DNA of 64,000 bases, taken from assembly GCF_019976755.1 (NCBI RefSeq), contig NZ_AP023441.1, positions 496,001 to 560,000 of the forward strand. Reading direction: 5' to 3'. The notes beneath the pieces are model-generated. The model saw only the letters and a list, made by a program, of their open reading frames with translations, searched no databases and had not been told where the DNA came from. A program made the position numbers and the translations under genes. Source of the stretch: Nostoc sp. MS1 (GTDB lineage Bacteria; Cyanobacteriota; Cyanobacteriia; Cyanobacteriales; Nostocaceae). Below are positions 8,454 through 18,467 of this stretch, piece by piece (within the stretch, counting starts at the first letter, position 1; the number at the start of each line of letters is the position of its first letter).

Positions 8454-9437
8454 ATGCGCCTGTCTCGTGATGTTGTTTTATTAATCAGCCATAGTGGTGA
8501 TTTTTTCACAATAGATAGAGTGGCTGAAGCCTTATTAAAAAAAGGAGCGCAACCATTTCGTTTAGATACGGATAAGTTTCCTCTAGATGTGCAATTAACA
8601 GCACATTTTGACAAGTCTAAAAGCTACCACACCATAGAATATAACAACCAATCTATCAGCACAGAGCAGGTGCAAGCTGTATGGATGCGGCGCATTTGGG
8701 AACCACAACTAGGTGAAGAGTTAGCGCCAAAGTTCCGAGAAGCTTGTATAAGAGAATCAAGCGCAACTTTAGATGGTTTTTGGGATAGTCTCAAGGACGC
8801 TCGTTGGGTAGATAATTTAGAGCGGATAGATTATGCAAATAACAAACTGCGTCAACTGCGGGTTGCATCGGAAGTAGGTTTTGCTATTCCCCAAACTCTT
8901 GTCACCAACAAAGCCGAAGCAGCCAGAGAGTTTTTTGTCCAAGTCAATGGCAAAATGGTAAGCAAGCTGTTAACTGCTATTTCCCGCAGTATGCAGGCTA
9001 ACTCCTCATTCTTTGTTTACACCAGCACCGTTAAAGAAGAAGACTTACAAGATGCCGAATCACTGCGCTACTGTCCAATGGTATTTCAAGAGCTAATTCC
9101 TAAGCAACAAGAATTGCGGGTAGTGTATGTGAATGGCAATGTATTTGTAGGGGCGCTCAATGCAGAGGTGTATGCAGGAGCTAAAGTTGACTGGCGTAAA
9201 CCAGGGGTTGATGTTGGCGCATGGCAACACCATCAGCTTCCAGATGAAGTAATTCGTCGTTTGCAAGCCTTCATGGCTAAATTTGGGCTTTCCTTTGGCT
9301 CATTAGATTTCATCCTCACCCCATCAGGAGAATATGTCTTTTTGGAGGTCAACCCCGTAGGCGAATGGGGAATGCTAGAAAAGGATTTAGACTTGCCAAT
9401 TGCGAATGCGATCGCTGATACTCTGCTTTCTAAATAA
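8454..9437 (+). CDS. mdnB: Microviridin ATP-grasp ligase, MdnB/MvdC type (amide-forming)
   Basis: 327 aa. ATP-grasp peptide ligase. Its N-terminus (LLISHSGDFFTIDRVAEALL, then RLDTDKFPLDVQL) matches my memory of MdnB/MvdC proteins, which close the final lactam between the core Lys and an acidic side chain after the esters are made. ATP-grasp features include KMVSKLLTAISRS, FQELIPKQQELRVVYV and the metal-binding end FLEVNPVGEWGML. It follows the three precursors by 200 bases and is 53 bases ahead of the second ligase, so the two are probably co-transcribed. Cytoplasmic. The family is certain; the split between MdnB and MdnC is well supported by the N-terminal signature. Confidence 0.93.
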   Translation: MRLSRDVVLLISHSGDFFTIDRVAEALLKKGAQPFRLDTDKFPLDVQLTAHFDKSKSYHTIEYNNQSISTEQVQAVWMRRIWEPQLGEELAPKFREACIRESSATLDGFWDSLKDARWVDNLERIDYANNKLRQLRVASEVGFAIPQTLVTNKAEAAREFFVQVNGKMVSKLLTAISRSMQANSSFFVYTSTVKEEDLQDAESLRYCPMVFQELIPKQQELRVVYVNGNVFVGALNAEVYAGAKVDWRKPGVDVGAWQHHQLPDEVIRRLQAFMAKFGLSFGSLDFILTPSGEYVFLEVNPVGEWGMLEKDLDLPIANAIADTLLSK

Positions 9438-9490
9438 AGCTTGTAGTCAGGACTTTAGTCCTTAAACTAAAAAAATCAAGTTAAAATTCT

Positions 9491-10468
9491 ATGACAGTAT
9501 TAATAGTTACATTTAGCAACGACAACGAAAGCATTCCTCTAGTCATCAAAGAAATTGAAGCCAGAGGAGAAAAAGCATTCCGCTTCGATACAGACAGATA
9601 TCCCACCGAAGTCAAGCTAGATATTTATGCTGGTGATACTGAGCGAGTAATTATCACTGATGGCGAACAGCAGCTAGATTTAAGTGACGTGACCTCAGTT
9701 TGGTATCGGCGGATGCGCTACGGACAAAAAATCCCTAACTCAATGGACAAGCAATACAGAGATGCTTCAATTCAGGAATGTCGCGCCACAGTGCGGGGGA
9801 TGATTGCCAGTCTGCAAGCGTTTCATTTTGATAAAATGTCTAATGTGGATCGGGCGAATAATAAGCAACTACAGTTGCAAATTGCCAAAAAAGTAGGGCT
9901 TTTAACTCCCCGGACATTAACTTCAAATAATCCCGAAGCAGTGAGGAAGTTTGCTCAAGAATGTCCGCAAGGTATCATCACCAAAATGCTTTCTTCCTTT
10001 GCTATTTATGATGATCAGGGGCGAGAAAACGTAGTGTTTACTACTCCAATTACAGATGATGATTTGGAGAATATGGAAGGACTGCGTTTTTGTCCAATGA
10101 CATTCCAAGAAAATGTGCCAAAGGCGCTGGAATTACGCACAACTATTGTCGGACATCACGTATTTACAGCCGCAGTAGATTCTCAAAGCTTAGAAGGATC
10201 TACTTATGACTGGCGCAAAGAGGGAAGAACTTTATCTAAGAATTGGCAACCCTACAACTTGCCAGAAGATATTGAGAAGAAGCTCCTTCTACTCATGGCT
10301 GAGTTTGGCTTAAACTATGGAGCCATTGATATTATTGTCACTCCCGATGGTCGTCATGTATTCTTGGAAGTAAACCCAGTCGGGGAATTTTTCTGGATGG
10401 AGATATACTCTCCACACTATCCGATTTCCCAGGCGATCGCAGAAGTACTACTAACTAATAAAAACTAG
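9491..10468 (+). CDS. mdnC: Microviridin ATP-grasp ligase, MdnC/MvdD type (ester-forming)
   Basis: 325 aa. The start MTVLIVTFSNDNESIPLVI and the segment WYRRMRYGQKIP match MdnC/MvdD, the ligase that binds the PFFARFL leader helix and forms the two omega-ester bonds (Thr-Asp, then Ser-Glu) with ATP. Later motifs are FCPMTFQENVPKALELRTTI and the ATP/Mg site FLEVNPVGEFFW. It is paralogous to the upstream ligase along its whole length. It is the last biosynthetic enzyme before the patatin-type gene 233 bases further on. Confidence 0.94.
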   Translation: MTVLIVTFSNDNESIPLVIKEIEARGEKAFRFDTDRYPTEVKLDIYAGDTERVIITDGEQQLDLSDVTSVWYRRMRYGQKIPNSMDKQYRDASIQECRATVRGMIASLQAFHFDKMSNVDRANNKQLQLQIAKKVGLLTPRTLTSNNPEAVRKFAQECPQGIITKMLSSFAIYDDQGRENVVFTTPITDDDLENMEGLRFCPMTFQENVPKALELRTTIVGHHVFTAAVDSQSLEGSTYDWRKEGRTLSKNWQPYNLPEDIEKKLLLLMAEFGLNYGAIDIIVTPDGRHVFLEVNPVGEFFWMEIYSPHYPISQAIAEVLLTNKN

Positions 10469-10701
10469 GATTAAGCATTGTATAGTTTTCTATTTCTTTA
10501 ACATTTAAGTACTCAGTTCAATGATACTTTGGCAATAGCGTTATCTCAAGGAAAATAGTAGCGATCGCAACTACATCTCCTACTGCTTTTAAGCTCATTA
10601 GTACAATTACTCTATATATTCAATATTTTAAATTACGAATTACGTTAGCGTAGCGGGGCGTAGCCCATTACGAATTATTTATATTTGGAGCTGAAATTAT
10701 T

Positions 10702-12795
10702 GTGACAGACCTCATAGATACACAAATAGTTTTAACATTTGATGGTGTAGATGATTATATAGATTTTGGCAGAAATGATCTAGGCGGCGTTTTTGCTCAA
10801 GGAAATACAGCATTCACTGTTTCTGGATGGATAAATCCACATGAACTAACAAGTAAATCCACTAGTTACGGAACACGTAATGTATTCTTTGCTCGTTCTT
10901 CTGAGCGATATAGTGATAATTTTGAATTTGGCATTAGTGAAACAGGTGGCTTAGATATTTACATTGATGAAACTGTTAGCAAAGGTATCAAAACCTTTGG
11001 CAGAGGAGAATTGACTCTAGGACAATGGCATTTTTTTGCTATTGTCTTCAACAGTAGTAAAGTTACAGTGTATCTTGATGATAATGAATACACTGATTCT
11101 CTTCGAGGGTCAGCCTTAAATAAAGCTACAAGTTCAATAACTTTAGGGGCAACTTTACACAAACAAGTATATTTTAAAGGGCAATTAGCAAACATTAGCG
11201 TTTGGAATTATCCGCTTACTCACGAACAAATTCAAACCCATCGCTGTGGGCTAATAGTTGGGGATGAAGAAGGGCTTGTGGCCTACTGGAAATTAAATGA
11301 TGGGCAAGGCACAACTGTTAAAAACCAAAAAGGAAAATCCTATCAAGGAAATTTTCGTGGTAATCCTAGTTGGGAATTAGCACAAATCCCCTTTGCAACA
11401 GAATTAACTGCTCAAGTTCCCCTTGCAGAATCAATATCTATTCAAGAAGATATCCAAATTGAAACAGAAGTTATATCCGATATTTCTGAAGAAAATATCT
11501 CAACTCTAACTACAGATTTATTAGCAGCAACAATACCATTAGTAAGTAACGAAGAAGAGCAGATACAGGAAATTCCCCAGATAAAAATAAATAGTGAAGA
11601 ATCAGACATTAACCTGACTTTGATTACTCTCCAACCAAATGAAGAGGAATCTAAAAAAGACCAAAAACAAGTTTCTGAAAATATCCCACAAGCACCAACA
11701 TTTACACAAGAGGAAGTGCCAGAAAAAATGAATACAGAAGCGCGTCCTAAATATAAAATACTTGCCATTGATGGAGGCGGTATTCGGGGCATAATTCCTG
11801 CATTCCTGCTAGCAGAAATAGAAAGGCGGACACAAAAGCCTATATTTAGTTTGTTTGATTTAATTGCTGGTACTTCAAGCGGTGGCATTTTAGCACTCGG
11901 ACTAACCAAACCTCGGTTAACTACAGATGTATCTGATAATTCTCCAGTTGCTGAATACACTGCTGAGGATCTCATACAGTTATTTATTGAGTATGGAGTA
12001 GAAATATTTTATGAGCCATTATTTGAAAGAATACTTGGCCCCTTAGAAGATATATTTCTCCAACCAAAATATCCTTCTAAAAGCAAACAAGAAATTTTAA
12101 AACAATATTTTGGTGATAGCCTTTTAGAAAATAGTCTTAAAGAAGTCTTTGTCACTAGTTACGATATAGAACAGCGCCTTCCCATATTTTTTACCAGTCA
12201 ACTAGAAAAACAAGAGGTAGAATCGAAAAAGTTTCGCAAATTATGTGCGGGTTTTTCGCGCCTGGATGCAGCATTAGCCACTAGTGCTACTCCCACTTAT
12301 TTTGCTCCCCATCGTATTGCTAGCCCCCACAATACAAACGGCTTTTATACTTTAATCGATGGTGGCGTATTTGCTAATAATCCAACCCATTTAGCTACTT
12401 TAGAAGCCCAAATTAATAGTAAACGCCAAGCCAACACAACCCTCAATCTGGAAGATATCTTAGTAGTGTCTTTAGGCACAGGTTCATTGACAAGTGCTTA
12501 TCCATATAACGAAGTCAAAAATTGGGGTCTTTTGCAATGGAGCAGACCACTTTTAAATATTGTATTTGATAGTGGTAGTGAAGTCGTATCTGGACAGTTA
12601 GAACGTTTGTTTGAACCTAGTAATCAAGATGCTAAAAGTTATTATTATCGTTTTCAAGCTTTGTTAGATGGAGATGTAGAAGAAATAGATAACATTAAAC
12701 TAAAGAATACTCGTCAACTACAAACAATAGCTCATCGCCTAATTTCTGAGATTAGCCCTCAAATTGATGAAATTTGTAGTCTATTGTTAGGTTAA
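10702..12795 (+). CDS. LamG-patatin fusion protein inside the microviridin cluster
   Basis: 697 aa, GTG start behind GGAG. Residues 1-215 form a LamG/concanavalin-like domain (TFDGVDDYIDFG, FTVSGWINP, WHFFAIVFNSSKVTVYLD, LVAYWKLNDGQG). A low-complexity acidic linker follows (about 230-345). The C-terminal part is a patatin-like phospholipase: anion hole DGGGIRG near 356, nucleophile elbow GTSSGG near 390 (GxSxG), and catalytic DGG near 552. Such enzymes cleave acyl esters of lipids with a Ser-Asp dyad; the LamG domain probably binds a glycan or protein. No signal peptide is seen. It lies between the ligases and the exporter on the same strand, and patatins are not standard microviridin genes. 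It could modify or release the product, confer immunity, or be an unrelated insertion. Confidence 0.9.
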   Translation: MTDLIDTQIVLTFDGVDDYIDFGRNDLGGVFAQGNTAFTVSGWINPHELTSKSTSYGTRNVFFARSSERYSDNFEFGISETGGLDIYIDETVSKGIKTFGRGELTLGQWHFFAIVFNSSKVTVYLDDNEYTDSLRGSALNKATSSITLGATLHKQVYFKGQLANISVWNYPLTHEQIQTHRCGLIVGDEEGLVAYWKLNDGQGTTVKNQKGKSYQGNFRGNPSWELAQIPFATELTAQVPLAESISIQEDIQIETEVISDISEENISTLTTDLLAATIPLVSNEEEQIQEIPQIKINSEESDINLTLITLQPNEEESKKDQKQVSENIPQAPTFTQEEVPEKMNTEARPKYKILAIDGGGIRGIIPAFLLAEIERRTQKPIFSLFDLIAGTSSGGILALGLTKPRLTTDVSDNSPVAEYTAEDLIQLFIEYGVEIFYEPLFERILGPLEDIFLQPKYPSKSKQEILKQYFGDSLLENSLKEVFVTSYDIEQRLPIFFTSQLEKQEVESKKFRKLCAGFSRLDAALATSATPTYFAPHRIASPHNTNGFYTLIDGGVFANNPTHLATLEAQINSKRQANTTLNLEDILVVSLGTGSLTSAYPYNEVKNWGLLQWSRPLLNIVFDSGSEVVSGQLERLFEPSNQDAKSYYYRFQALLDGDVEEIDNIKLKNTRQLQTIAHRLISEISPQIDEICSLLLG

Positions 12796-12946
12796 ATCAA
12801 ATTTATTATATCTTGCACCAAGCAAGTAGCATATAACTTTATAATTGCTAATGCTAGGTGCAAAACGTAAGATTTCTAATTTCTTTAAAAAAAGAATTAG
12901 AAATCACTCTCTCAACCTTTTTCACCTTATATTTTAGGTCAATACA

Positions 12947-13351
12947 ATGGATGAACTCGTCAAAAAAATTGCTGGCTTAGGCCTTCCTGGTATACTCTTC
13001 GTGATTGCAACTGCTACATCAGGGGGTAGTGTATCCGCCGTTGTCGCTATGCTCTCAGCTTTGGGAGGGCCTTTAGGCTTATTAGGAGGTTTAGGACTGC
13101 TTGGTCTGGTAGGCGTTCTAGGAGAATATATAACTTCATCTGGAATTGAAGCCATTCTTAAGCTTGTTTATACAGAACGTAGCAAAACTGATTCTGTAAG
13201 ATTTCTGCTCAAAGAAATTAACGAATTACCCATTACAGATGAGCTAAAAGTCAAATTGAAAGAACATCTCAGCCCAGGAGGCGTTACTGATACCCAAGAG
13301 ACTCAAGCTCCGAAAACAATCGAAATTGTTGAAGAAGAACCATTAATATAG
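12947..13351 (+). CDS. Small glycine-rich hydrophobic protein
   Basis: 134 aa. A short N-terminal helix (MDELVKKIAGLGLPGILFVI) is followed by a very hydrophobic Gly/Leu-rich stretch to about residue 62 (MLSALGGPLGLLGGLGLLGL), probably two membrane helices. The rest is a charged cytoplasmic-type tail ending in acidic residues. I do not recognise the family. It follows the patatin gene by 151 bases on the same strand, within the microviridin cluster, so it may form a functional pair with the lipase (membrane target, partner or immunity protein). It is too large and leader-free to be an obvious bacteriocin. Confidence 0.65.
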   Translation: MDELVKKIAGLGLPGILFVIATATSGGSVSAVVAMLSALGGPLGLLGGLGLLGLVGVLGEYITSSGIEAILKLVYTERSKTDSVRFLLKEINELPITDELKVKLKEHLSPGGVTDTQETQAPKTIEIVEEEPLI

Positions 13352-13372
13352 TGTATTCTATGGGCTATTCTT

Positions 13373-13392
13373 TATCCTTTTAAAAAAGGATA
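13373..13392 (+). terminator. Hairpin after the hydrophobic-protein gene
   Basis: A 9-bp stem TATCCTTTT/AAAAGGATA with a 2-base loop starts 22 bases after the stop codon. A second inverted repeat (TTCCCCCTA...TAGGGGGAT, about 13430-13473) follows. Neither is followed by a long T-run, so termination is likely only partial. Confidence 0.4.
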
Positions 13393-13587
13393 TCTGAAAA
13401 GTCTTTGATTGTGCTTTTAGGTACTTGTTGATTCCCCCTATTGCCTGATTTTTTACGGTGATTTAGGGGGATCTAAATTAAGAAGTTATAAAATATCTAC
13501 TAAATCTATTCAACCTTAAACTTACTTAATTAAAAACCACTGATCTCTATAACTATTCAGTTTTTTAAACTGCCACATTTTTAGAAT

Positions 13588-15606
13588 ATGCAAACTTCGT
13601 CTGTACGTGAGAAAACCATAACAAATCCTTTTTCGATACTAACTCAATTTTGGCAAGATGTCAAAATAGTAGCTGGGCCTTATTGGTATCCAACACAAGC
13701 AGAAGGAAGAGTATTTACAGATGTGATTCGTTCATGGGGAATGCTGATTCTGCTTGTGTTTTTAATAGTTGCATTTGTAGGTGCAAACGCTGCTAATAGT
13801 TACTGGAATCGTTATGTAGTTGATATTATTATTGAAGACAGAAGTTTAGATAAATATAACACTACTTTGTTGCCTTCCTGCTTTATTCTTGTAGGGATGG
13901 TTCTTTTAGTAACTTCTTTAAGATATGTCAGAAAGAAAGTTACTCTTGACTGGTATAAATGGTTAAATAATCATATTTTAGACAAATATTTTAGCAATCA
14001 AGCTTACTATAAAATAAATTTTAAATCTAATATTGATAATCCCGACCAACGTCTATCCCAAGAACTTGAACCTATTACTAGTAGTGCTTTGAGGTTTTCG
14101 ACTACATTACTAGAAAAATTTTTAGAGATGGGAAGTGCTTTGTTAATTCTCTTGATGGTTTCTAGAGAAATTACAATTTACTTAATTATTTATACAATTA
14201 TTGGTAATTTAGTATTTGTTTATTTAAATCAGACAATAAATAAAGTTAATCAAGAAGAAATTGCATTTAAAGCGGACTTTGCATATTGCCTAAGTCATGT
14301 TCGCAATCATGCTGAATCAATTGCTTTTTTTCATGGAGAGGAAGACGAATTAAATATAATTCAGCGCAGATTTAATAATGTGTTAGCAACTGCTGAACGT
14401 AGATTGAATTTAGAGAAAGGACAAGACGCTTTTGGTAGAGCCTATCAGTCTGCTATTGGTGTATTTTCCATGTTTATCCTTACTCCTTTATTTATTCAAG
14501 ATCAAATTGATTATGGTGAAATTAACCAAGTAAGTTTTGCGTGCTTTGTTTTTTCTAATGCTTTGGGAGAGTTATTAGCTGAATTTGGAACTTCAGGGCG
14601 ATTTTCTGGCTATGTAAAGCGTTTAGCTGAGTTCTCAGATGCGTTAGAAGCTGTTAGTCAACAACCAGATAAGGTCAAGACTATTCAAGTTCTAGAAGAA
14701 AAACGGTTAGCTTTTGAGAATCTCACATTACAAACACCAAATTACGAGCAAGTAATTGTTGAAGATTTATCACTATCGGTTCAGCAAGGTGAAGGTTTAT
14801 TAATTGTAGGCCCTAGTGGTAGGGGTAAGAGTTCTTTGTTAAGAGCGATCGCAGGTTTATGGAATGCTGGAAGTGGTCGCTTGGTGCGTCCTCCCCTGGA
14901 AGAAGTACTATTTTTACCTCAACGTCCTTACATTATTTTGGGAACTCTGCGGGAACAGTTGCTATACCCACACACAGATCGCAAAGTGAGCGATCGCGAA
15001 CTCACAACAATTTTGCAACAAGTTAACCTGCAACACTTGCTTACTCGTGTAGGCGGCTTTGACACAGAAGTTCCTTGGGAGAATATTTTATCTTTAGGAG
15101 AACAACAACGCCTAGCTTTTGCACGACTACTTATTACACATCCTAGTTTTACCATCTTAGATGAAGCAACCAGCGCCTTAGATTTGCACAACGAAGATAA
15201 TTTATATCAACAATTACAGGAAACAAAAACAACATTCATTAGTGTAGGCCATAGAGAAAGTCTATTTAAATATCATCAATGGGTACTAGAACTTTCACAA
15301 GAGTCTAGTTGGCAACTTGTTTCTACAAAAGATTATCGTAAACAAAAAGGCATAGCTGATAAATCAATCCAAAAGGAGCAAGTCACTATCGATGTTTTAC
15401 CTAAAAATGAACTCGATATAAAATTAGACAAATCAATAACCGCGACAATTGTAGGGCTATCTCATCAAGAAATTCAACCACTCACAAATTATGCTATTAG
15501 CACTATCAAAAGCAAAGCTAATCGAGGAGAGCCTATCACTACAAAAGATAATGTAACTTACCGCTACAACAAAGATTCAAAAGTAGGCAAATGGGTCAAA
15601 GAATAG
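13588..15606 (+). CDS. mdnE: Microviridin ABC exporter, SbmA/YddA-type (MdnE-like)
   Basis: 672 aa, ATG start. An N-terminal membrane domain of the ABC_membrane_2 type (about residues 45-330; GMLILLVFLIVAFVGANAANSYWNRY is typical) is fused to a nucleotide-binding domain: Walker A GPSGRGKSS near 407, signature LSLGEQQR near 502, Walker B FTILDEATSALD near 522. This class resembles SbmA/BacA and cyanobacterial peptide exporters, and the microviridin exporter MdnE is of this kind. A C-terminal tail of about 80 residues (after 595) is extra and lysine-rich; it may be a regulatory or docking segment. It sits 39 bases before the acetyltransferase, as expected for one transcript. Confidence 0.88.
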   Translation: MQTSSVREKTITNPFSILTQFWQDVKIVAGPYWYPTQAEGRVFTDVIRSWGMLILLVFLIVAFVGANAANSYWNRYVVDIIIEDRSLDKYNTTLLPSCFILVGMVLLVTSLRYVRKKVTLDWYKWLNNHILDKYFSNQAYYKINFKSNIDNPDQRLSQELEPITSSALRFSTTLLEKFLEMGSALLILLMVSREITIYLIIYTIIGNLVFVYLNQTINKVNQEEIAFKADFAYCLSHVRNHAESIAFFHGEEDELNIIQRRFNNVLATAERRLNLEKGQDAFGRAYQSAIGVFSMFILTPLFIQDQIDYGEINQVSFACFVFSNALGELLAEFGTSGRFSGYVKRLAEFSDALEAVSQQPDKVKTIQVLEEKRLAFENLTLQTPNYEQVIVEDLSLSVQQGEGLLIVGPSGRGKSSLLRAIAGLWNAGSGRLVRPPLEEVLFLPQRPYIILGTLREQLLYPHTDRKVSDRELTTILQQVNLQHLLTRVGGFDTEVPWENILSLGEQQRLAFARLLITHPSFTILDEATSALDLHNEDNLYQQLQETKTTFISVGHRESLFKYHQWVLELSQESSWQLVSTKDYRKQKGIADKSIQKEQVTIDVLPKNELDIKLDKSITATIVGLSHQEIQPLTNYAISTIKSKANRGEPITTKDNVTYRYNKDSKVGKWVKE

Positions 15607-15645
15607 CGTTAATCATCTAAAAGAGAGCCATAACATTATTCTAAT

Positions 15646-16179
15646 ATGGAAAAAATTTCTACCCCACGGTTAGAGCTAGTACCTTTTAAACTAGAATTAG
15701 TAAAAAAGGCCATTTCTGGGAATGCTGAATTAGCATCATTTATGAGTGTGAAAGTGTTATCCGATTGGCACGGGCAAGAGTTTTTTGAAAATTTGCCGTT
15801 TATTGTAGATATTCTTTGCCAATATCCGTTACAAGGTGAATGGGGGTGGGGAGCCTTAATCATTCATAGAGCAGATAATACTCTTATTGGTCACGTTATG
15901 GTAAAAATCATTCCAGATAGTACAGGTTCTCCTTCAGGTTCCTTGGAAATTGGTTATTATGTAGCCTCATCATATCGACGACAGGGGTATGCTTCTGAAG
16001 CTACGAAAGCTGTGATAGATTGGACGTTATCTCAACCTAGTGTGCAAACTGTAACTGCTGGATGCAATCCCGATAATATAGCTTCAAAGCGAGTGTTAGA
16101 AAAAAGTGGTATGCAGCTTGTAGAATCACGAGAGAAAGTTTTGGTGTGGAAATTAAGCAAAACAGCTAGCGTCAAGTAA
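15646..16179 (+). CDS. mdnD: GNAT acetyltransferase, MdnD-like
   Basis: 177 aa. GNAT fold of the RimJ/RimL type: STPRLELVPF at the start, then LEIGYYVASSYRRQGYASEA, which contains the acetyl-CoA loop RRQGYAS, and the late NPDNIASKRVLEKSGM motif. In microviridin clusters a GNAT enzyme (MdnD) acetylates the new N-terminus of the trimmed peptide. The immediate neighbourhood (39 bases after the exporter) supports that role. It is the last recognised gene of the cluster. Confidence 0.88.
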   Translation: MEKISTPRLELVPFKLELVKKAISGNAELASFMSVKVLSDWHGQEFFENLPFIVDILCQYPLQGEWGWGALIIHRADNTLIGHVMVKIIPDSTGSPSGSLEIGYYVASSYRRQGYASEATKAVIDWTLSQPSVQTVTAGCNPDNIASKRVLEKSGMQLVESREKVLVWKLSKTASVK

Positions 16180-16338
16180 TACCATTTTGGATTTTGGAAT
16201 GGTTTACTGATAAGCTTTACAGCTATCCATTTATCTTAATCATGTTTCAAATTGGTATAATTTTATGTTGTTGTCAAAAATTTCTCAACATTGAAATAAA
16301 GAAAAATTTAGGAGAAGTTGGATTTCTTATAATCAGTG

Positions 16339-18018
16339 ATGCTAGCTAAAAGGCAAAAACAACTAATTACTTATGAATCAATTACGATTTATCAGAAAAA
16401 TTATAAATTTCCCATTCTGAAAAATGCCGAATTAAAAAAAGTTAAAAAGAAAATTAATAACTGCCAAAATTTAATTAAGGATGGTACAAAATATCATTCT
16501 TATTTTTGGGGAGTAGTTAAACAAAAAGAAGAAATTAGCCAAGGGGAAGTTTTAGCAGAAGTTAAGTTATTAATTAAAGATTATAGTCAATTAATAGATT
16601 TTTTGGAAAAATATAAAGATAGTTATCAAGATTTTTTATTAAAATTCATAGATGACTGGAGAAACCTGTATAGTCAAAAATATCTTGAAATTAAAAAGAT
16701 TAACGAAGAAAGAAATAAACTAGAAATTAAGAATAGAGATAATCATCAAATTCTAGAAAAACTCAAGTGGGAGAAGGAAGAAAACATAAAATCAACATTA
16801 TTGTTGAGTAATACTAATCTTTTGATTTTAGAAAAAGTCAAAATCCTTAGTGAAGGAATTAAGGAATTAGCGGAAGATACTAAAAAGCAGAAGCAGGCTA
16901 TTAGACAAATAATTAAAGATATAGAAATATATCAAGAAATTTATGAATATCAAATCAAAGCTACAAAAATTCGTCAAGAAATAGCTAAAATAGCCGAAAC
17001 AGCAATTAATTTAGAAAATTCTCTACAAGAATACTTTAGTCCATTTCAGTCTTTAATAGATGAGTTAGTAAAAATAGATGCGAATTTTTACGCCACTATT
17101 GGAGAAATTCAAAATTTAACAAGTAGTGCTTTAAATTCCCAAGCAAATATATTAACAATACAAGACAGTAATACATCTCATAACATCCTCAATTTACTAG
17201 TAGAAAGTTATGAGAAAAAAGATAGATTACAAGATGCTTTTTTACAAGCACATTTTTTAAATGAATCAGTTAATAATGATGATTTAACTCAAGATGATCT
17301 AACTGTAAATCAAGCGATTTACTTAATATCTAATTATATGTCTACTCAACTGGTTGCTCAAAAAAAGATATTAGGGATAGTAGAAACAGATACGACTCCT
17401 CTTAGTCATCAGCCTTATATAGAAAAAGTAGAACTTGAGGAACCATCTAATAATGATATTGAGTTTAACCAAGAATTTGAAAAAAATATATCTATTGATT
17501 ATGGCAGACTGCAAAATCTTCTAGCACAGTATAAATGGCAAGAAGCAGATATTGAAACTGCTAAATTAATGCTACAAGTTATGGGGAAGAATTATTGGCA
17601 TGAAGTTTATAAAGAAGATATTGTGAATTTCTCCTGTCAGGACTTCCATAAAATTGATCAACTTTGGCAACAATATAGTCGTGGTTACTTTGGTTTTAGT
17701 GTTCAGTTAAGTATTTGGCATGAAATAGGCGGACAAGTGGATTATGAAACAAAAAAGAAGTTAGGCGATCGCCTGGGTTGGCGCAAGGAGGGAAACTGGT
17801 TAAATTACAACCAACTAACTTTTAAATTATCCCCGACAACACCGATGGGACACCTACCAGTCAAATGGTTACATTACGACCAAGATATGTTTGATATATC
17901 GCTAAACTCATCCGCCGAACCTCTATCAATGGGTGCTTGGCGAGTTGGTTCTTGGCTAATATGGCAGATGCACTTATTTTTTATTCGTGCAAAGATTTGT
18001 CATGAAACTTCATCATGA
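16339..18018 (+). CDS. Coiled-coil protein with C-terminal GUN4 domain
   Basis: 559 aa from the ATG at 16339; a GTG overlaps just before it. Residues 1-330 are Lys/Glu/Ile-rich, low in Gly/Pro, and look like long helices or coiled coils. Residues about 390-545 form a GUN4 domain: LLAQYKWQEADIETAKLML, then SCQDFHKIDQLWQQYSRGYFGFSVQ, then LGDRLGWRKEGNWL. GUN4 domains bind Mg-porphyrins in chlorophyll synthesis, but cyanobacteria also carry many GUN4-tailed proteins with kinase or other partners of unknown purpose; this is one of those. The region is very AT-rich compared with its neighbours. It follows the microviridin genes on the same strand but is 159 bases away; a functional link is unproven. 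Confidence 0.85.
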   Translation: MLAKRQKQLITYESITIYQKNYKFPILKNAELKKVKKKINNCQNLIKDGTKYHSYFWGVVKQKEEISQGEVLAEVKLLIKDYSQLIDFLEKYKDSYQDFLLKFIDDWRNLYSQKYLEIKKINEERNKLEIKNRDNHQILEKLKWEKEENIKSTLLLSNTNLLILEKVKILSEGIKELAEDTKKQKQAIRQIIKDIEIYQEIYEYQIKATKIRQEIAKIAETAINLENSLQEYFSPFQSLIDELVKIDANFYATIGEIQNLTSSALNSQANILTIQDSNTSHNILNLLVESYEKKDRLQDAFLQAHFLNESVNNDDLTQDDLTVNQAIYLISNYMSTQLVAQKKILGIVETDTTPLSHQPYIEKVELEEPSNNDIEFNQEFEKNISIDYGRLQNLLAQYKWQEADIETAKLMLQVMGKNYWHEVYKEDIVNFSCQDFHKIDQLWQQYSRGYFGFSVQLSIWHEIGGQVDYETKKKLGDRLGWRKEGNWLNYNQLTFKLSPTTPMGHLPVKWLHYDQDMFDISLNSSAEPLSMGAWRVGSWLIWQMHLFFIRAKICHETSS

Positions 18019-18467
18019 GTTAGTTAAACATTAAGTAGAACAAGATGAAAAAACAAAACTATATTTATATAAAGTGAACTAGGCTGAGACCCTCTTCCTG
18101 TGTGCCTTATCCCAACCCTACATATTCACATCGCCCTATTTATACCAATTTTCTATAAGGTTCCACATAACATAGAACCCATTAATTTATCCGCGTTTAT
18201 CTGTCTTGAAAAGTTTCCTACGGAGGGAAACCCTCCTACAGAACTTTTCGCTGCGTGCATCTGCATTCAATTATTCTATGCAGCTTCATATTAATTTGGT
18301 ATTAGCGCTTTTTATTACCTTAAAAATAAAATCTCCGGCAAATTTTTGTGTATTGAGTTCCTATTCAAGAATTGTGTATTTTACTATTGAGATAGTAAAC
18401 ATATATTTTTTATATACTATATCTTCTCTAAATATTTTTAGTAATATTCCTTAAATTATCCACAGTC
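18019..18467. other. Intergenic region with a hairpin repeat
   Basis: 449 bases. Two overlapping open frames here (about 18100-18454) have no plausible start, motif or composition and are not called. At 18205-18255 an inverted repeat (GAAAAGTTTCCTACGGAGGG, then AAACCCTCCTACAGAACTTTTC) looks like one of the dispersed cyanobacterial hairpin repeats. The last 130 bases are AT-rich and probably hold the promoter of the next gene. Confidence 0.5.

Noticed and set aside
11442..11975. 177-codon frame on the minus strand inside the patatin gene
   Set aside because: It is the shadow of the LamG-patatin coding sequence; no start signal or independent codon pattern.
18100..18454. Two open frames of 64 and 82 codons in the gap before the 276-aa gene
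   Set aside because: No ribosome-binding site, no motif, overlapping each other and crossing a hairpin repeat.
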